From positions 1 to 24,802 of the forward strand of contig DAOQQF010000013.1 of the NCBI GenBank assembly GCA_035333525.1: a stretch of 24,802 nt of DNA. Direction: 5' to 3'. This DNA is from CALMFT01 sp035333525. Lineage in GTDB: Bacteria > Patescibacteriota > Gracilibacteria > Absconditabacterales > Absconditicoccaceae. Under the pieces are notes generated by a model. That model searched no databases, was not told where the DNA came from, and saw nothing but the letters and a program-made list of their open reading frames with translations. This document shows positions 1 through 10,269 of the stretch, in pieces (position 1 is the first letter of the stretch; every line of letters begins with the position of its first letter). The translations under genes and the position numbers were made by a program.

Positions 1-718
1 CAATGATGCATACTCTATACCATCTTCAGTGCTTTCAACCCAGTGCCACTTATTATCATTAACTTCTATGCGTGCATACTCCTTACCACCAAGTTTTTTT
101 GTCTCAACAATATTAGTAATTTTATCTTCTGGGTGACTAGTTATCGTCAATGATGCATACTCTATACCATCTTTAGTGATTTCAACCCAGTGCCACTTAT
201 TATCATTAACTTTTATTCGTGCATACTCCTTACCACCAAATATTATTGTCTCACGAATATAAGTAATTTTATCTTCTGGGTGACTAGTTATCGTCAATGA
301 TGCATACTCTATACCATCTTTAGTGATTTCAACCCAGTGCCACTTATTATCATTAACTTTTATTCGTGCATACTCCTTACCACCAAGTTTTTTTGTCTCA
401 ACAATATTAGTAATTTTATCTCCTGGGTGACCATTTATCGTCAATGATGCATACTCTATACCATCTTTAGTGATTTCAACCCAGTGTCACTCATTAACAT
501 TAACTTGTATTCGTGTATACTCCTTACCACCAAGTTTTTTTGTCTTACCAATACTAGTAATTTTATCTTCTGGGTGACCAGTTATCGTCAATGATGCATA
601 CTCTATACCATCTTCAGTGATTTCAACCCAGTGTCACTCATTAACATTAACTTGTATTCGTGTATACTCCTTACCACCAAGTTTTTTTGTCTTACCAATA
701 CTAGTAATTTCATCATTT
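1..718 (-). repeat. 147-bp coding tandem repeat, about five units
   Basis: The landmark atgatgcatactctatacc recurs at 3, 150, 297, 444 and 591, exactly 147 bp apart, which is 49 codons and keeps the frame. The units starting at 444 and 591 are nearly identical to each other. The unit between about 210 and 270 carries a divergent segment (tattattgtctcacgaatat). This looks like recent unit duplication by unequal recombination within one gene. Confidence 0.95.
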
Positions 719-822
719 CATATATACATACCAACCTGTATATTCATACTAGGAGTAATAGTAAATCACAAATGAGGTTTTTGATTGTTATTAGAATCAG
801 ATAGTCAATTGATTTTTGTCAT
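1..822 (-). CDS. Tandem-repeat protein of unknown function, C-terminus beyond the window
   Basis: I do not recognise the family. The ATG at 822-820 opens a frame that stays open to the window edge if TGA is read as Gly; four TGA codons lie in the N-terminal part. A unique stretch of about 35 residues, starting MTKINGLSDSNNNQKPHLGF, leads into repeats of 49 residues. Each repeat has a core like GGKEYARIKVNDNKWHWVEI followed by TKDGIEYASLTITSHPEDK. The alternating hydrophobic pattern suggests beta-strands, loosely like SH3b repeats, but that is weak inference. No signal peptide or membrane segment is visible. The two N-terminal repeats read EGHW where later ones read KWHW, so TGG and TGA exchange at that site. 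The true length cannot be known from this window. Confidence 0.75.
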
Positions 823-842
823 AATAAAAGTAATAATAAATA

Positions 843-868
843 AAATATCTACTAGTAGATATTTTTTT
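843..868. terminator. Palindromic hairpin with T-run
   Basis: The palindrome atatctactagtagatat is flanked by A and T runs and could fold as a hairpin on either strand. It lies between the start of the repeat-protein gene and the uppS unit, in the 5' region of the repeat-protein gene. It may act as a bidirectional terminator or as a leader hairpin; the sequence does not decide. Confidence 0.45.
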
Positions 869-877
869 AATATATTT

Positions 878-883
878 TGTCAA
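878..883 (-). promoter_or_regulatory. Possible -35-like element for the repeat-protein gene
   Basis: On the minus strand TTGACA is followed at once by AAATATATTA, upstream of the start at 822. A conventional spacing of 16 bp would put TATCTA at -10, inside the palindrome at 843-868. The motif resembles TTGACTTTATTATAAT near 18582 and TTGACTTTATATAAT near 24703, so it may be a lineage-specific promoter. Confidence 0.3.
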
Positions 884-949
884 TATATTCTTCTCTATCT
901 TTTATTTCCCTCTGTTTTCTTTACAGAATGCATTTAGAGGAATATAAAT

Positions 950-979
950 AAAAAATCCCTCTCTATCGAGGGTTTTTTT
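950..979 (-). terminator. Rho-independent terminator of the uppS unit
   Basis: On the minus strand CCCTC-gataga-GAGGG forms a perfect 5-bp stem, extended by an A-run before it and a T-run after it. It lies 18 bp past the stop codon at 997-999. The A/T flanks make it usable in both directions. Confidence 0.8.
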
Positions 980-996
980 GATGTTCTTTGTTCCTC

Positions 997-1476
997 TTAC
1001 AAGTTCGTAGCTTGTCTGATAAATCACGGTCATATTCATAGCGTCAGTATAGTAAATAGTCCTCTAATGATAGTTTGTCGTGGTTTGATGCGAAATAAGA
1101 AAGAGAAGTATCATTGAGTCTGATTATCGAGTCATGTATCATATAATGAGGTGGTGGAATCTCCTAGATAGGCATTCATATACTGAATATCATCCTTGAG
1201 TGCTACAAATAGTTCATACCATGTTGCAATGCGATGATCTTTTTGATTCAGAAATCGTTTTTTTTTGGCATATACAACCTCTAATAGGTCTTTCCATTTG
1301 GGATCTGTGTTTTGATTTATGGTTCCTATAGTTGTATTGATGGTCAAGAAGTAGTGGTTAATTGATTCATACAAAGAACCCATTACTGATTGTGAATCCT
1401 TGGCAATCTTGTTTGCTCCTCGTCACAAGAGGAGTATGGTAACCAAATAGATAACTATGATAAGTAATCGAATCAT
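997..1476 (-). CDS. Small membrane-anchored protein of unknown function
   Basis: This 159-residue protein is recovered by reading TGA as Gly; it ends at TAA 999-997. The N-terminus MIRLLIIVIYLVTILLL is a single hydrophobic helix, so the protein is probably membrane-anchored with its helical, charged remainder on one side. There is a second weakly hydrophobic stretch near the C-terminus (GLFTILTLGIGPG). I see no known motif; resemblance to LemA-like proteins was considered but not supported. It starts 25 bp after uppS ends on the same strand and is followed by a terminator, so it is probably the last gene of the uppS transcript. No Shine-Dalgarno sequence is visible close to the start. Confidence 0.75.
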
Positions 1477-1501
1477 ATGTAATAATAATACAAAATAGGG
1501 C

Positions 1502-2224
1502 TTAGCCTCCAAAGTTTCTATGTCCTATGACTGAATCAAATCGGTTAAGTGCTCACTGAATATCTTCTATAAGGACATCCTGAAAAAGCTTTTTTTCAAA
1601 AAAGAGTTCTGCATAACCAATTCGTCGTGACATAAATCATGAGATGCGACTAGAGAAGTCTCATTTGGTTCTAATAACAAGTTCTACTGGTGGATATCCT
1701 CCCAAATCCATATATGATCAGAGCGTTTCTTCATTCAGATTATCTATTTTTTGTACTAATGTTTGATGAGATGAATCATCATTGAGATATGATTTAATGC
1801 CTCTGATAATTTCATTTTGACCACCGTAGTTTACAGCAAAAATAAGTGTTCTGTCGGTATCAAAGGTGAACTTGCGAACCATGTCAGACATATACTCCAA
1901 GAAATGAGCGGGCAGACCACTTGCATCACCTATTCGGCGGAAATTAATACGCTGCTCAGTCAAAAAATCATTGAGTAGATCGCCACATGTTTGATACATA
2001 TTGAAGAGAAACTCTAACTCTGCGATAGGTCTTTTTTGTCTATTTTCAGTTGACATTCATCGACCAGAAAGAACCTTGACTCCGGTTTGAGTAAAGACAT
2101 ATTTGATCAATTCAACTCATTTTTCAACCGATTTGAGATATCACTCAAAGACGCTCACTCCATGAGCTTGTGATCGAGTTCTGTTGCCGTCTGGTATAAC
2201 AGATAAGTGTAAGGGGAATTTCAT
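1502..2224 (-). CDS. uppS: Undecaprenyl diphosphate synthase (isoprenyl transferase)
   Basis: The enzyme adds isopentenyl units to farnesyl diphosphate, giving the C55 lipid that carries peptidoglycan precursors. The 240-residue length is normal for the family. The N-terminus reads LSVIPDGNRTRSQAHG, with the essential Asp12 of the DGN motif. STENRQKRP matches the family's STENW.RP segment, FAVNYGGQNEI matches the NYGGR.EI region, and the C-terminal VIRTKGDFSSRISGF and YAELFF match RTSGE.R.S and YAE.YF. The usual GRWA after DGN is replaced by RTRSQ, so substrate details may differ. An in-frame TAG just upstream fixes the start at 2224. Several family glycines are TGA. The peptidoglycan link fits the penicillin-binding protein at 5975-9172. 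Confidence 0.93.
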
Positions 2225-2248
2225 ACAATGCTACTAAAAAAACAATGA

Positions 2249-2276
2249 TTGGTACAACTACCATGAATCGTATAAT
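2249..2276 (+). promoter_or_regulatory. Sigma70-type promoter for the plus-strand operon
   Basis: TTGGTA at 2249-2254 and a perfect TATAAT at 2271-2276 are separated by 16 bp. Transcription would begin near 2283, ahead of the XseB-like gene. It lies in the divergent gap next to uppS. Confidence 0.6.
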
Positions 2277-2353
2277 AATCTTATTGCAACTGATTGCAAG
2301 ATAAGTACACTGATCAAAATTTGGGTATTCATTTCTTTAGCTCCTGTTATACT

Positions 2354-2530
2354 ATGACCTTCAAACAAGCCTATGAGCGCCTTGGTTATATATCAGACTA
2401 CCTTTCTACTCACCAGGTTATCGATATCACCGAGTTGGTCGCTCTCCAAAAAGAAGCTCAACAACTCTATGAGTTTCTCAATAATCAATTGATAACCAAT
2501 CCTATTGTTGATCCTCAAACCAATGTATAA
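2354..2530 (+). CDS. xseB: Exodeoxyribonuclease VII small subunit-like protein
   Basis: Exonuclease VII degrades single-stranded DNA; the small subunit is a short helical hairpin that binds XseA. This 58-residue protein begins MTFKQAYERLGYISDYL and continues with a second helix EAQQLYEFLNNQL, matching the fE.AL..Le.iv..Le and gv.L...c...L pattern. The ATG at 2354 is preferred. A TTG at 2294 would add 20 residues that look non-homologous. No XseA gene is in the window. The stop overlaps the start of the next gene by 8 bp (atgtataa), so the two are probably translationally coupled. The family is short and weakly conserved, so the call is moderate. Confidence 0.55.
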   Translation: MTFKQAYERLGYISDYLSTHQVIDITELVALQKEAQQLYEFLNNQLITNPIVDPQTNV

Positions 2531-3428
2531 CTCGTATCAGACCACCCCCTCCAAATCTTCATTTCAACGATGAGTAATGCTTATAATCGTCGTCGTTTTA
2601 GGTTTTTTGCTTTTTGTTAAGTTTACTGGTCGTCAAGATATTTTTTCCTATCAGGGTGTTAAAACTCAAACTCCATGATTTCAACGATATCGTTCGGGAG
2701 TTCAGACCATTAATCAACGACTTACACAATGAGGCCAATGAACATGATTACTCGATCAAGGTAAAAAACTTTTTGATATTGCTAAACATCGTATTGTAGA
2801 TAAACAACTATCTCAAACACTTGATATACAACTAGATAAGCTGAAAGAGTTGGACCTCATAACCACAACCACTACATGTATTGATACACTGCTTACCTGA
2901 TATGAGTTGATTCAATCTACCAAACATGAGTACTCTTCGATGATGGACTCCTACCAGATCCTGAAGTCAACATTGGCTAAGAGAGTAAAAGACTTACCTG
3001 ATAGTCAGACCAAAACATGTCTTATTACTTATATGCAGTGATTGACTCAAGCAATAGAGGGATTGACTATGACATCACGTAACATTGATCAATTGGGTAG
3101 TCGTTATCATGTTTTACTTACGTCTTATGAACCATGAACAGGTTCATGTAGCTCATTTGATGGACTTATTGATCATATTGGTCGCTTGCATCAGACTATG
3201 ATGCGTGTTCATGATACAATAAAAACTGTTCAATGACGTTTGGACTCGTACTCAGTTTCAGAGTATAATACCTTGTGTACATATTGATCGGTTCATGGTC
3301 TTACTTGACTTCAGGCTCAGTCTCGATCGGTGGTTCAATTTATGAAACAGGGAGAAGTATGACTCAAAAAGGTAGATAATGTATTGGAGTATCTCAATCA
3401 ACTTAAACAAAGACTTCAAACCCATTAG
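2523..3428 (+). CDS. Membrane-anchored coiled-coil protein of unknown function
   Basis: With TGA as Gly this is one 301-residue protein ending at TAG 3426-3428. About 17 polar residues precede one strong membrane helix, VMLIIVVVLGFLLFV. The rest is rich in Gln, Thr, Leu and Lys with heptad-like spacing (for example LDIQLDKLKELDL, DNVLEYLNQLKQRL), so it is probably a long helical or coiled-coil domain. I recognise no catalytic motif. The ATG at 2523 overlaps the preceding stop; an internal ATG at 2577 would remove the leader before the helix. It sits directly ahead of a TraD/VirD4-like ATPase, so a role as a partner of that machine is plausible by position only. Confidence 0.7.
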
Positions 3429-3489
3429 TGTCAATAAAGACCTCGCATCAATAAGTTGCAAAAAAAATAGTTTTGATTATTATCAACAT

Positions 3490-5934
3490 ATGTTTTCGTT
3501 AGTGATTCTGATTATCGTACTATGAGTATTGCGATATACTGGTTCGTATATCTTTTTTTGGTTTCAGCAAACACATCGTATCAAACAAGCATCATCTATG
3601 AGATACTTGATGGTAAGAATTCAAAATGAAGTTGGGGCAGATCAATCCAAATCTACTATTTCAACTATGAAGCAGAATATTGAACTTATGAATCAATTTC
3701 TCAAAAATATGGGTAGTTTACGAAAAGATGATACAAAGCATAAACATCTTGGTCAGTCCTATATTTCTCTTGAGTTAATTTGAGAGGATGAGTTAATTAA
3801 ATTTGTAGTAGGATGTCCCAAGGAATATTTTGCATATTGTGAACAGACCATTGGATCATTTTTCCCATGAAGTAGTGTTGATCCAATACCCATGCCTAAA
3901 CTCTTGATTGAAGGAAAATATGCAAGTGGTGGTGAGATTGTTTACTCCAAGGATTTTCATTTACCAGTCAAAACATATGAACAATTTGAGGCTGATCCCA
4001 TGGATAGCATTCTTTCATCATTTAGTAAACTTACTGCTGATGAAAACTTGGCTATTCAGTTATTGATTAGTCCTATTGATGAGCGTTTTATTCGTCACCA
4101 TAGACAGTGACTTGATATGGTCAAAAAATGAAAGAAAAAACGCGGTATAATAGGCATTCTTTCAAAACTATTTTCAGGTATTATTGATAATCTGACCAAA
4201 GGCAAAGACGAGAAAGAAAAAGAACCAAAAAAGGAAGAAAAACAGCATTATAATAATCAACAATCTGGTGATATCGATAAGAAATTTGATGATGAGTTGT
4301 TTGATGTTCGTATCAAAGTATTTTCTTCTTCACCCTCCTATCAGAGAGCAGAGCAGACGGTTCAGGATATGGTAAGACTTTTTGGTCAATTTACGTATTC
4401 ATGACTTAACTCATTCAAGTTTAAGCTTATGACATCATTGTCTGAGTTTACAACAATATTGACTCAAAGACTTCGAAACGTAGTTTGGTCCCCACGATCC
4501 AAGCCAAAACAAACTATTATGAGCATCAAAGAACTTAGTTCCTTGTATCATTTTCCTCATAGTAGGTTCAACAAAAACCCGAGAATTAGATGGCAAAAAT
4601 TTAAAATTGTTCCAGCACCTGATTACTTACCAAATCAGTGACTACTTATCGGTTATAATATTTACTCATGAGTCCATAAGGAGGTGAGAATTAGTGATGA
4701 GGATAGATTTAGACATTTTTACTGTATCTGACAAACTGGTACAGGAAAAACAACAGCTCTTCTTACGATGGCAAAGGATGATCTTATCAATGGAAGGGGT
4801 TTTACGTTTATTGATCCACATGGAGATTTTTGCGAAAAGCTACTTGATTACTTCCCAAAAGATAGAATAGATGATCTTATTTATTTCAATATTGCTGATT
4901 TTGATAACCCACTGGGATTTAATGTTTTGGAGGCTCATACTCAAGAAGAAAGGGATGTTATCATTTCAGATCTGATTGATATGTTTGTGAATATGTATGG
5001 ACATGAGATATTCTGACCACGTATACAGGACTATTTTCGTAATGCTTGCTACTGTCTTATGGAACAACCAGATGGTGGTACGATGTCAGAAATTGTCAGA
5101 TTATTTGTAGATGGTGCTTTCAATAAAATCAAAGTCGATAAGATGACGAATCCAGTATCGAGAGCATGGCGAGAGAAAACCTATAAATCAATGGGAGATA
5201 GAGAAAAAGCAGAGATGATTCCTTATTTCCAAGCAAAATTCTCCCCTTTTACTGACAATAGTATCGTTCGTAATATTGTTTGACAGCCACAAAGTAGTTT
5301 TAACTTTTTTGATGCAATGCAAAACAATAAAGTTATTTTAGTCAATCTTAGTAAGTGATTGCTTGGTGAGGAGAGTTCCCAATTATTGGGTAGGTTTATT
5401 TCTACTCAGATCAAGGTTGCAGCACTCAAAAGAGCAAGTATGTTAGAACATGAAAGAAATGCTCATTATCTCTATGTAGATGAGTTTCAAAACTATGTGA
5501 GTAAGTCTTTTGAGTCGGTTTTGTCTGAGGCTCGTAAGTATAAACTTGGACTTGCTGTAGCTCACCAATATATTGATCAACTTAAGCAATGATGACTTGG
5601 CGGTCAAATTGATCTCAGTAAGGCGATTTTTGGTAATGTGGGTACGATGATGGCATACAAGGTGTGAGCTCCTGATGCAGAGTTTCTTGAAAAAGAATTC
5701 GCTCCTGAGTTTAATCAACTAGATTTAGTCAATATGGATAAGTTCAAATGAGTTATGAAACTTTCAGTATGATCACAACCTACTAGGCCTTTTAGTATCT
5801 CTATTCTTAATCCTTATACGCCACCGCTACATTCTATCGAAAAAAAACAACTTATTAAAGAAATATCAGCTCTCAAACGAGGTAGAAAAAAAGACCTCGT
5901 TGAAAAGGAGATCTTTTATAGAGTGGGAGCGTAA
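3490..5934 (+). CDS. TraD/VirD4-like type IV secretion or DNA-transfer ATPase with N-terminal membrane helices
   Basis: An 814-residue membrane ATPase of the family that pumps DNA or protein substrates through type IV secretion-like channels. Residues 2-25 are hydrophobic (FSLVILIIVLGVLRYTG), followed by a CPR-type N-terminal domain and a charged Lys/Glu linker near residue 240. Walker A is GQTGTGKTT at residues 414-422, and its first Gly is TGA (4729-4731). Walker B is LYVDEFQNY with Asp664. FTFIDPHGDF after Walker A and SEARKYKLGLAVAHQY after Walker B are typical of the TraD/HerA group. Relaxase and channel genes are absent here, so the role could be conjugation, DNA uptake or protein export. 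The frame is open upstream of 3490 but without an ATG, so that start was chosen. Confidence 0.85.
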
Positions 5935-5974
5935 AGGTATGAGTTGAACTAGAGACGGATTGATGAGAGGTTGA

Positions 5975-8900
5975 TTATTCTCCAAGATTATTCAAATCAA
6001 TTGATCATTGAGTTTTACCATCATTGTTATCCACTACTTCATAACTAAGGATTCACAATGTTTGGAGTTCTAGGGTTGCAGTACTACCATTGAATGAGGC
6101 GATAGTAGCGCCATTTTTTTTGATAATTCATTCCACCACTTTTCCATCGTAATCAGTAAAAAATAGCACAACTTTGTAGATTCCATTTTCAAGCTTAACG
6201 GTAATTTGATTGGTAAGTAACAGTGGAAGTTGGTTGGTAACTTGAGTAGAAGGCTTAGTTACTTGGATACTTGATGTTGAGGTTTTGCCATCTTCAGCTG
6301 TAGCTTTGATTCATAAAACCAGAGAACCTTCAAGATTTGATAAATCAATAGTTTTGAGATCGGTAATTGATGGTTGATCATATGATATTGTTTGGACGTT
6401 GTTTCAATTCACCAAAATATCTATAGTTGTTATTTGTTTGGATGAACTAGCGGTATACCATAGTGAAATAGTATTACCAACAGTTTCTCCATTTAGTGGT
6501 TTGATAATGGATGTGGAAATTCAGTCTTTATGTTGGAGTGATGGTATCTCTCAGCTTATCAATGATCATTGCTCTCATGAAAGAAATCTCCTTTGGATAC
6601 ATTCTTCAGTGGGTTCTGCATAAATCGTATCTCATTGTATTTGAGATCATGATGAATCAAATATCTCATAGCTATATCATTTACCAGTGTATCTCATAAT
6701 ATCTTTGAGATCTTTTTTGTCCGGCATAAAGGTTTGAGGTTCATTGATGTAAACAGTAATAATATCTGATGCTGGAGTGAGTTCACTTATCTTACCCATA
6801 CAAAGTCTATCAATTTCTACTTTTCTAACACCACCGTCATAATCGGTAGGTAGATTATCGATAAATCCCCATGTAGAAACTCTCATAGCCGATGGGGTTT
6901 GTTCGCTTGCTAGTTTTCATGAGTATTTTGATATAGTAAGTTGTTTTACTTCTACTGGTTTCATATCTTCATTTCTGAGATATCCATTTGTTTTAAGTTT
7001 TGTCCAAAATTTATTCCATGTACTATGATTAACCCGTCAGCCATAGGCATCGGCATGCATGGGTTTTCCAGAGGTGTTTCATGCTCGGAACAGTGTAACT
7101 TTACTAGGTGTATAGGTTGCTAACCAACCATCTCTTGGTAGTATTTTTTCTCAGGATCTTCGGTTACTTGTACCTGTTTTATGCGCAAACTTGATTCAGG
7201 GGAAGTTAAACTTTTTGGCCCAATCTCATGGTAAATTTGCTGGATCCGAAAGAATTTTCCACAATAAGTAAGCGATACCCGCACTAATTACTTGTTTGGG
7301 TCTTATATCACTTTTTTTGTAAACAATACTCCCATCGGGACGTCTAATCTCCAAGATAGGATCAATTGATCATGGTTTACCTCATGCTGAAAGATGAGAA
7401 TACATTGTAGCCAATTCAAACATTTCCATTTCAGCAGCACCGATTGCCATAGGGGGTCCATAGTTTTTGCTTTTGGAAAATGTTTTGACTCACATTGCTT
7501 GAGCAAAATCAATGAATGCGTCTTGCTCTCATGCTGCAAAATACATCTTGATAGCTGGAATATTTCTCGAAAATGCTAATGCTCTACGTAAAGACATTGG
7601 CCCCATAAACTTCCCATCTGCATTATCTGGATCATACTCACCAAGCTTGAAGGGGATATCAAAAATAGTAGTATCAAGAGTAAGCGGTATGGTCATAAAT
7701 CATAGTGCATACCATAATGGCTTTATCGTACTTCATGGTTGTCTTGGTCTTTGGATTACGTCGACATTTCAATCTATGGCTTCATTGTAATAGTCAGCCG
7801 ATCAGACATATGCTAACACATCACCATTTTTACTATCAAGGTGAATAAGAGCGGTATTGTTTCAGCCATATGATTTAATACTTCCAATGGATTCTTGGAT
7901 TGAGTCCAATGCCATTTGTTGAATTTTGAGGTCTAGGGTGGTTTTGATAACAAGTCATCATTTTTTGAGCATATCTTCACCATAACTACCAATATATTTA
8001 TTATTTTCTTCTTTTAGAAGATCAAGTATCCAAAAAACAAAATGTGGCGAATCAATCGTAATCTTTGCTCTACTAAAAGAGTAATGCATACCTTTTATTA
8101 TAGCATCTTTGACTTCTTCTATTGTGATATAACTATCTTCATACATTCTAGCTATTACATAGTCTTTGCGTCAAGGAACATATTTAATTTTATATAACTC
8201 ATTGTTGGTAGTATATTCAAAATCAATTAATCATTGTAAATATTTGAGCATATCTTCAGAGCTTGTTTTGGATTTGAGTCTACTATCGTCCATAATTGAT
8301 CTTACTTTGTTTAGTATTTCGATTTGTAATGATCATGTAAGTTCTACCTTCTCTCCTGATGGATCAATAACTTCTAGCTCTCCGACCAATCATGCTCTAT
8401 TTTTGTATGGATCGAATTTACTTGGTGCTTTGGGTATTGCAGCCAAGACGGAGCTCTCAAATACTCACAATGTATCAGCCTTGGAAGAAAAATATGTTTT
8501 GGAGGCGGCTTGTACCCCATAACTATTATTGCCAAGGAATATATAGTTAAGATATAATTCAAGAATTTTTTCTTTTACTTTTCTGTCTCTTTCTTTGTTA
8601 GAAATACCTGGTGAGTTTTTTTCTACTTGTTTTTTGAGTAAATCACCAATCTTTATTGTTAATACCAATTCTTTAAGTTTTCTTTTTATACTTTTTTCAG
8701 GAGTTAATAAGAGATTTTTTACCAATTGTTGAGTAATAGTAGATCATCATTGGCTAGCTCATCATCAGATATCACGGACTATCGCTCTAGCAATACCCAT
8801 AAAATCAATACCTGCATTCGACCAAAATGACTTATCTTCAGCTGCAATAATAGCATTTTGCATCATTGGTGATATTTGTCAAAGAGGTATATACTCTCTA

Positions 8901-9172
8901 TTTTCGTCAAATACTCTATAGAGAACCTCTCAATTTCTGTCAGTAATAGTGGTTGTTTGTGATAAATTAAGTGATTCTACTTTTTTGAGATCTGGTAACT
9001 CTCTAATAATAAACGTATAAAATAATACTGATAATACTACAAGCGGTATAAATAAAAAGATAACAGGAAGCCATAAATATGCTCAACTTATCTCAAATGA
9101 TCTATATTTATGTTTCATGGTTTGAAACCAATTGGGTTTCCTATAATAATGAGCTCATACAAATTTAGACAT
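5975..9172 (-). CDS. Class A penicillin-binding protein (glycosyltransferase-transpeptidase) with Ig-like C-terminal region
   Basis: This protein polymerises and cross-links peptidoglycan at the outer face of the membrane. It has 1065 residues. A short cytoplasmic N-terminus precedes a membrane helix (WLPVIFLFIPLVVLSVLFY). The glycosyltransferase 51 domain has AAEDKSFWSNAGID with catalytic Glu112 and GGSTITQQLVKNL, where the GG is TGATGA. The transpeptidase domain has SxxK as STIK at Ser481, SRN, and KTGTS at Lys665. About 300 extra C-terminal residues include IIKPLNGETVGNTISLWYTA, resembling the Ig-like end of PBP1C-type proteins. The ATG at 9172 has AAGAGAG just upstream; ATGs at 9187 and 9118 are alternatives. 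TAA ends it 40 bp from the convergent ATPase gene. Dozens of TGA codons indicate a long-resident gene. Confidence 0.92.
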
Positions 9173-9224
9173 ACTCTCTTGATACATAATAAAATAATGA
9201 TATAATCAACTAATAATTTTTCTG

Positions 9225-10232
9225 CTATAGAAATCAACGTGCTCATCGATCGAATCTAAATCATTGTGTATAGGGCTTTAGTTTAATAAATACTTGATCA
9301 AGAAATAATCTAATTGATGGTCATTTGACGATAATCTGATATCTGAATGTATCATGCATTTTGTAGATCGTTGCTGGGATTGCAAACAACTCTATATCAC
9401 TATAATGTTCTTGTTGTTTGATGAGTAGTAGATCATGAAATAAAGCATTGATTTTATTAAAAAGCCTCGACTCAATTTTGTTTCTATAGCTAATAATGCA
9501 TAATTCTCCATGAGGCGGGTAGTTGTGTTTGAGTCTGAATATCTCATCATGTTCCCAAAACTGTTCGGGTTTTTGTTGTACAATACTTGTGATAATGGTG
9601 TTATCAGGTTTTCTGGTTTGTAAGATAATTTCAGGAGTAATACCAGAGGTGACTATATGTTGTAAAAATATAAAATGATCATGGTTAGTATTTATATCAG
9701 GATATCATGGTGTATCTGCATTATGAAAAACAACCAAACCAATAGTGCGAATACGAGGAGATGATAAAATACTTGTAGCTACAATAATACGTGATTGTTT
9801 CGTTGATTCTAATGTCTCTGTAATTTTTTTTTTACTTTGATTTGATGATGCTGATATAATCAATGGGTCAATTCATCGTTCATCACGACAATATTGAGCT
9901 ATAAATTGAATGCCAACCCCATATTCTTTGATAGATCATCCACACTCAGGACAATGATTGAGAACTTGATAGGGTTCTTGGCATACTGAACATAGTCAAA
10001 ACAGATGATTATGAATATTATGATATAATCAGATTGGAATATCACAATGTTTGCAGTATGGTATATAACCACATGTTTCACATATCATTCCGGTGTGAAC
10101 TCATTTTTTATTTATATATATCAGGACTTTTTGACCTTGTTTGAGAACCTCAGTGATCTTTTGGATAGTATCACCATGAAAAGGTTTGGGTAATCATTTG
10201 GTAGAAATAACAATGATGTTGGGTTTATTCAT
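9225..10232 (-). CDS. PriA-like primosomal protein lacking the N-terminal half
   Basis: PriA reloads the replicative helicase at stalled forks and is normally about 730 residues. This one has 335. It begins near the second helicase lobe (TIQKITEVLKQGQKVLIYIN) and keeps a zinc-binding domain with CETCGYIPYCKHCDIP, CSVCQ and CPECGG. It continues through IIVATSILSSPRIRTIGLVV, EIILQT and the YPPHGEL segment of the PriA C-terminus. The DNA-binding N-terminus, Walker A lobe, DEAH box and the QVAGRAGR motif are missing, so it should not hydrolyse ATP. An in-frame TAA just upstream of the ATG and the adjacent divergent rsmA leave no room for the missing half. It ends at TAG 9227-9225. It may be a scaffold for DnaB loading or a decaying gene. 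Confidence 0.8.
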
Positions 10233-10269
10233 TGGTTGTATTTACACTCAAAAAAAATACACATAAAGT

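Noticed and set aside
1..720. Regular repeats resembling a CRISPR array
   Set aside because: The repeated unit is 147 bp with no unique spacers, and it reads as one open frame of 49 codons per unit.
6399..8522. Several plus-strand open frames of 60-118 codons
   Set aside because: They lie antisense to the penicillin-binding protein and show no family features.
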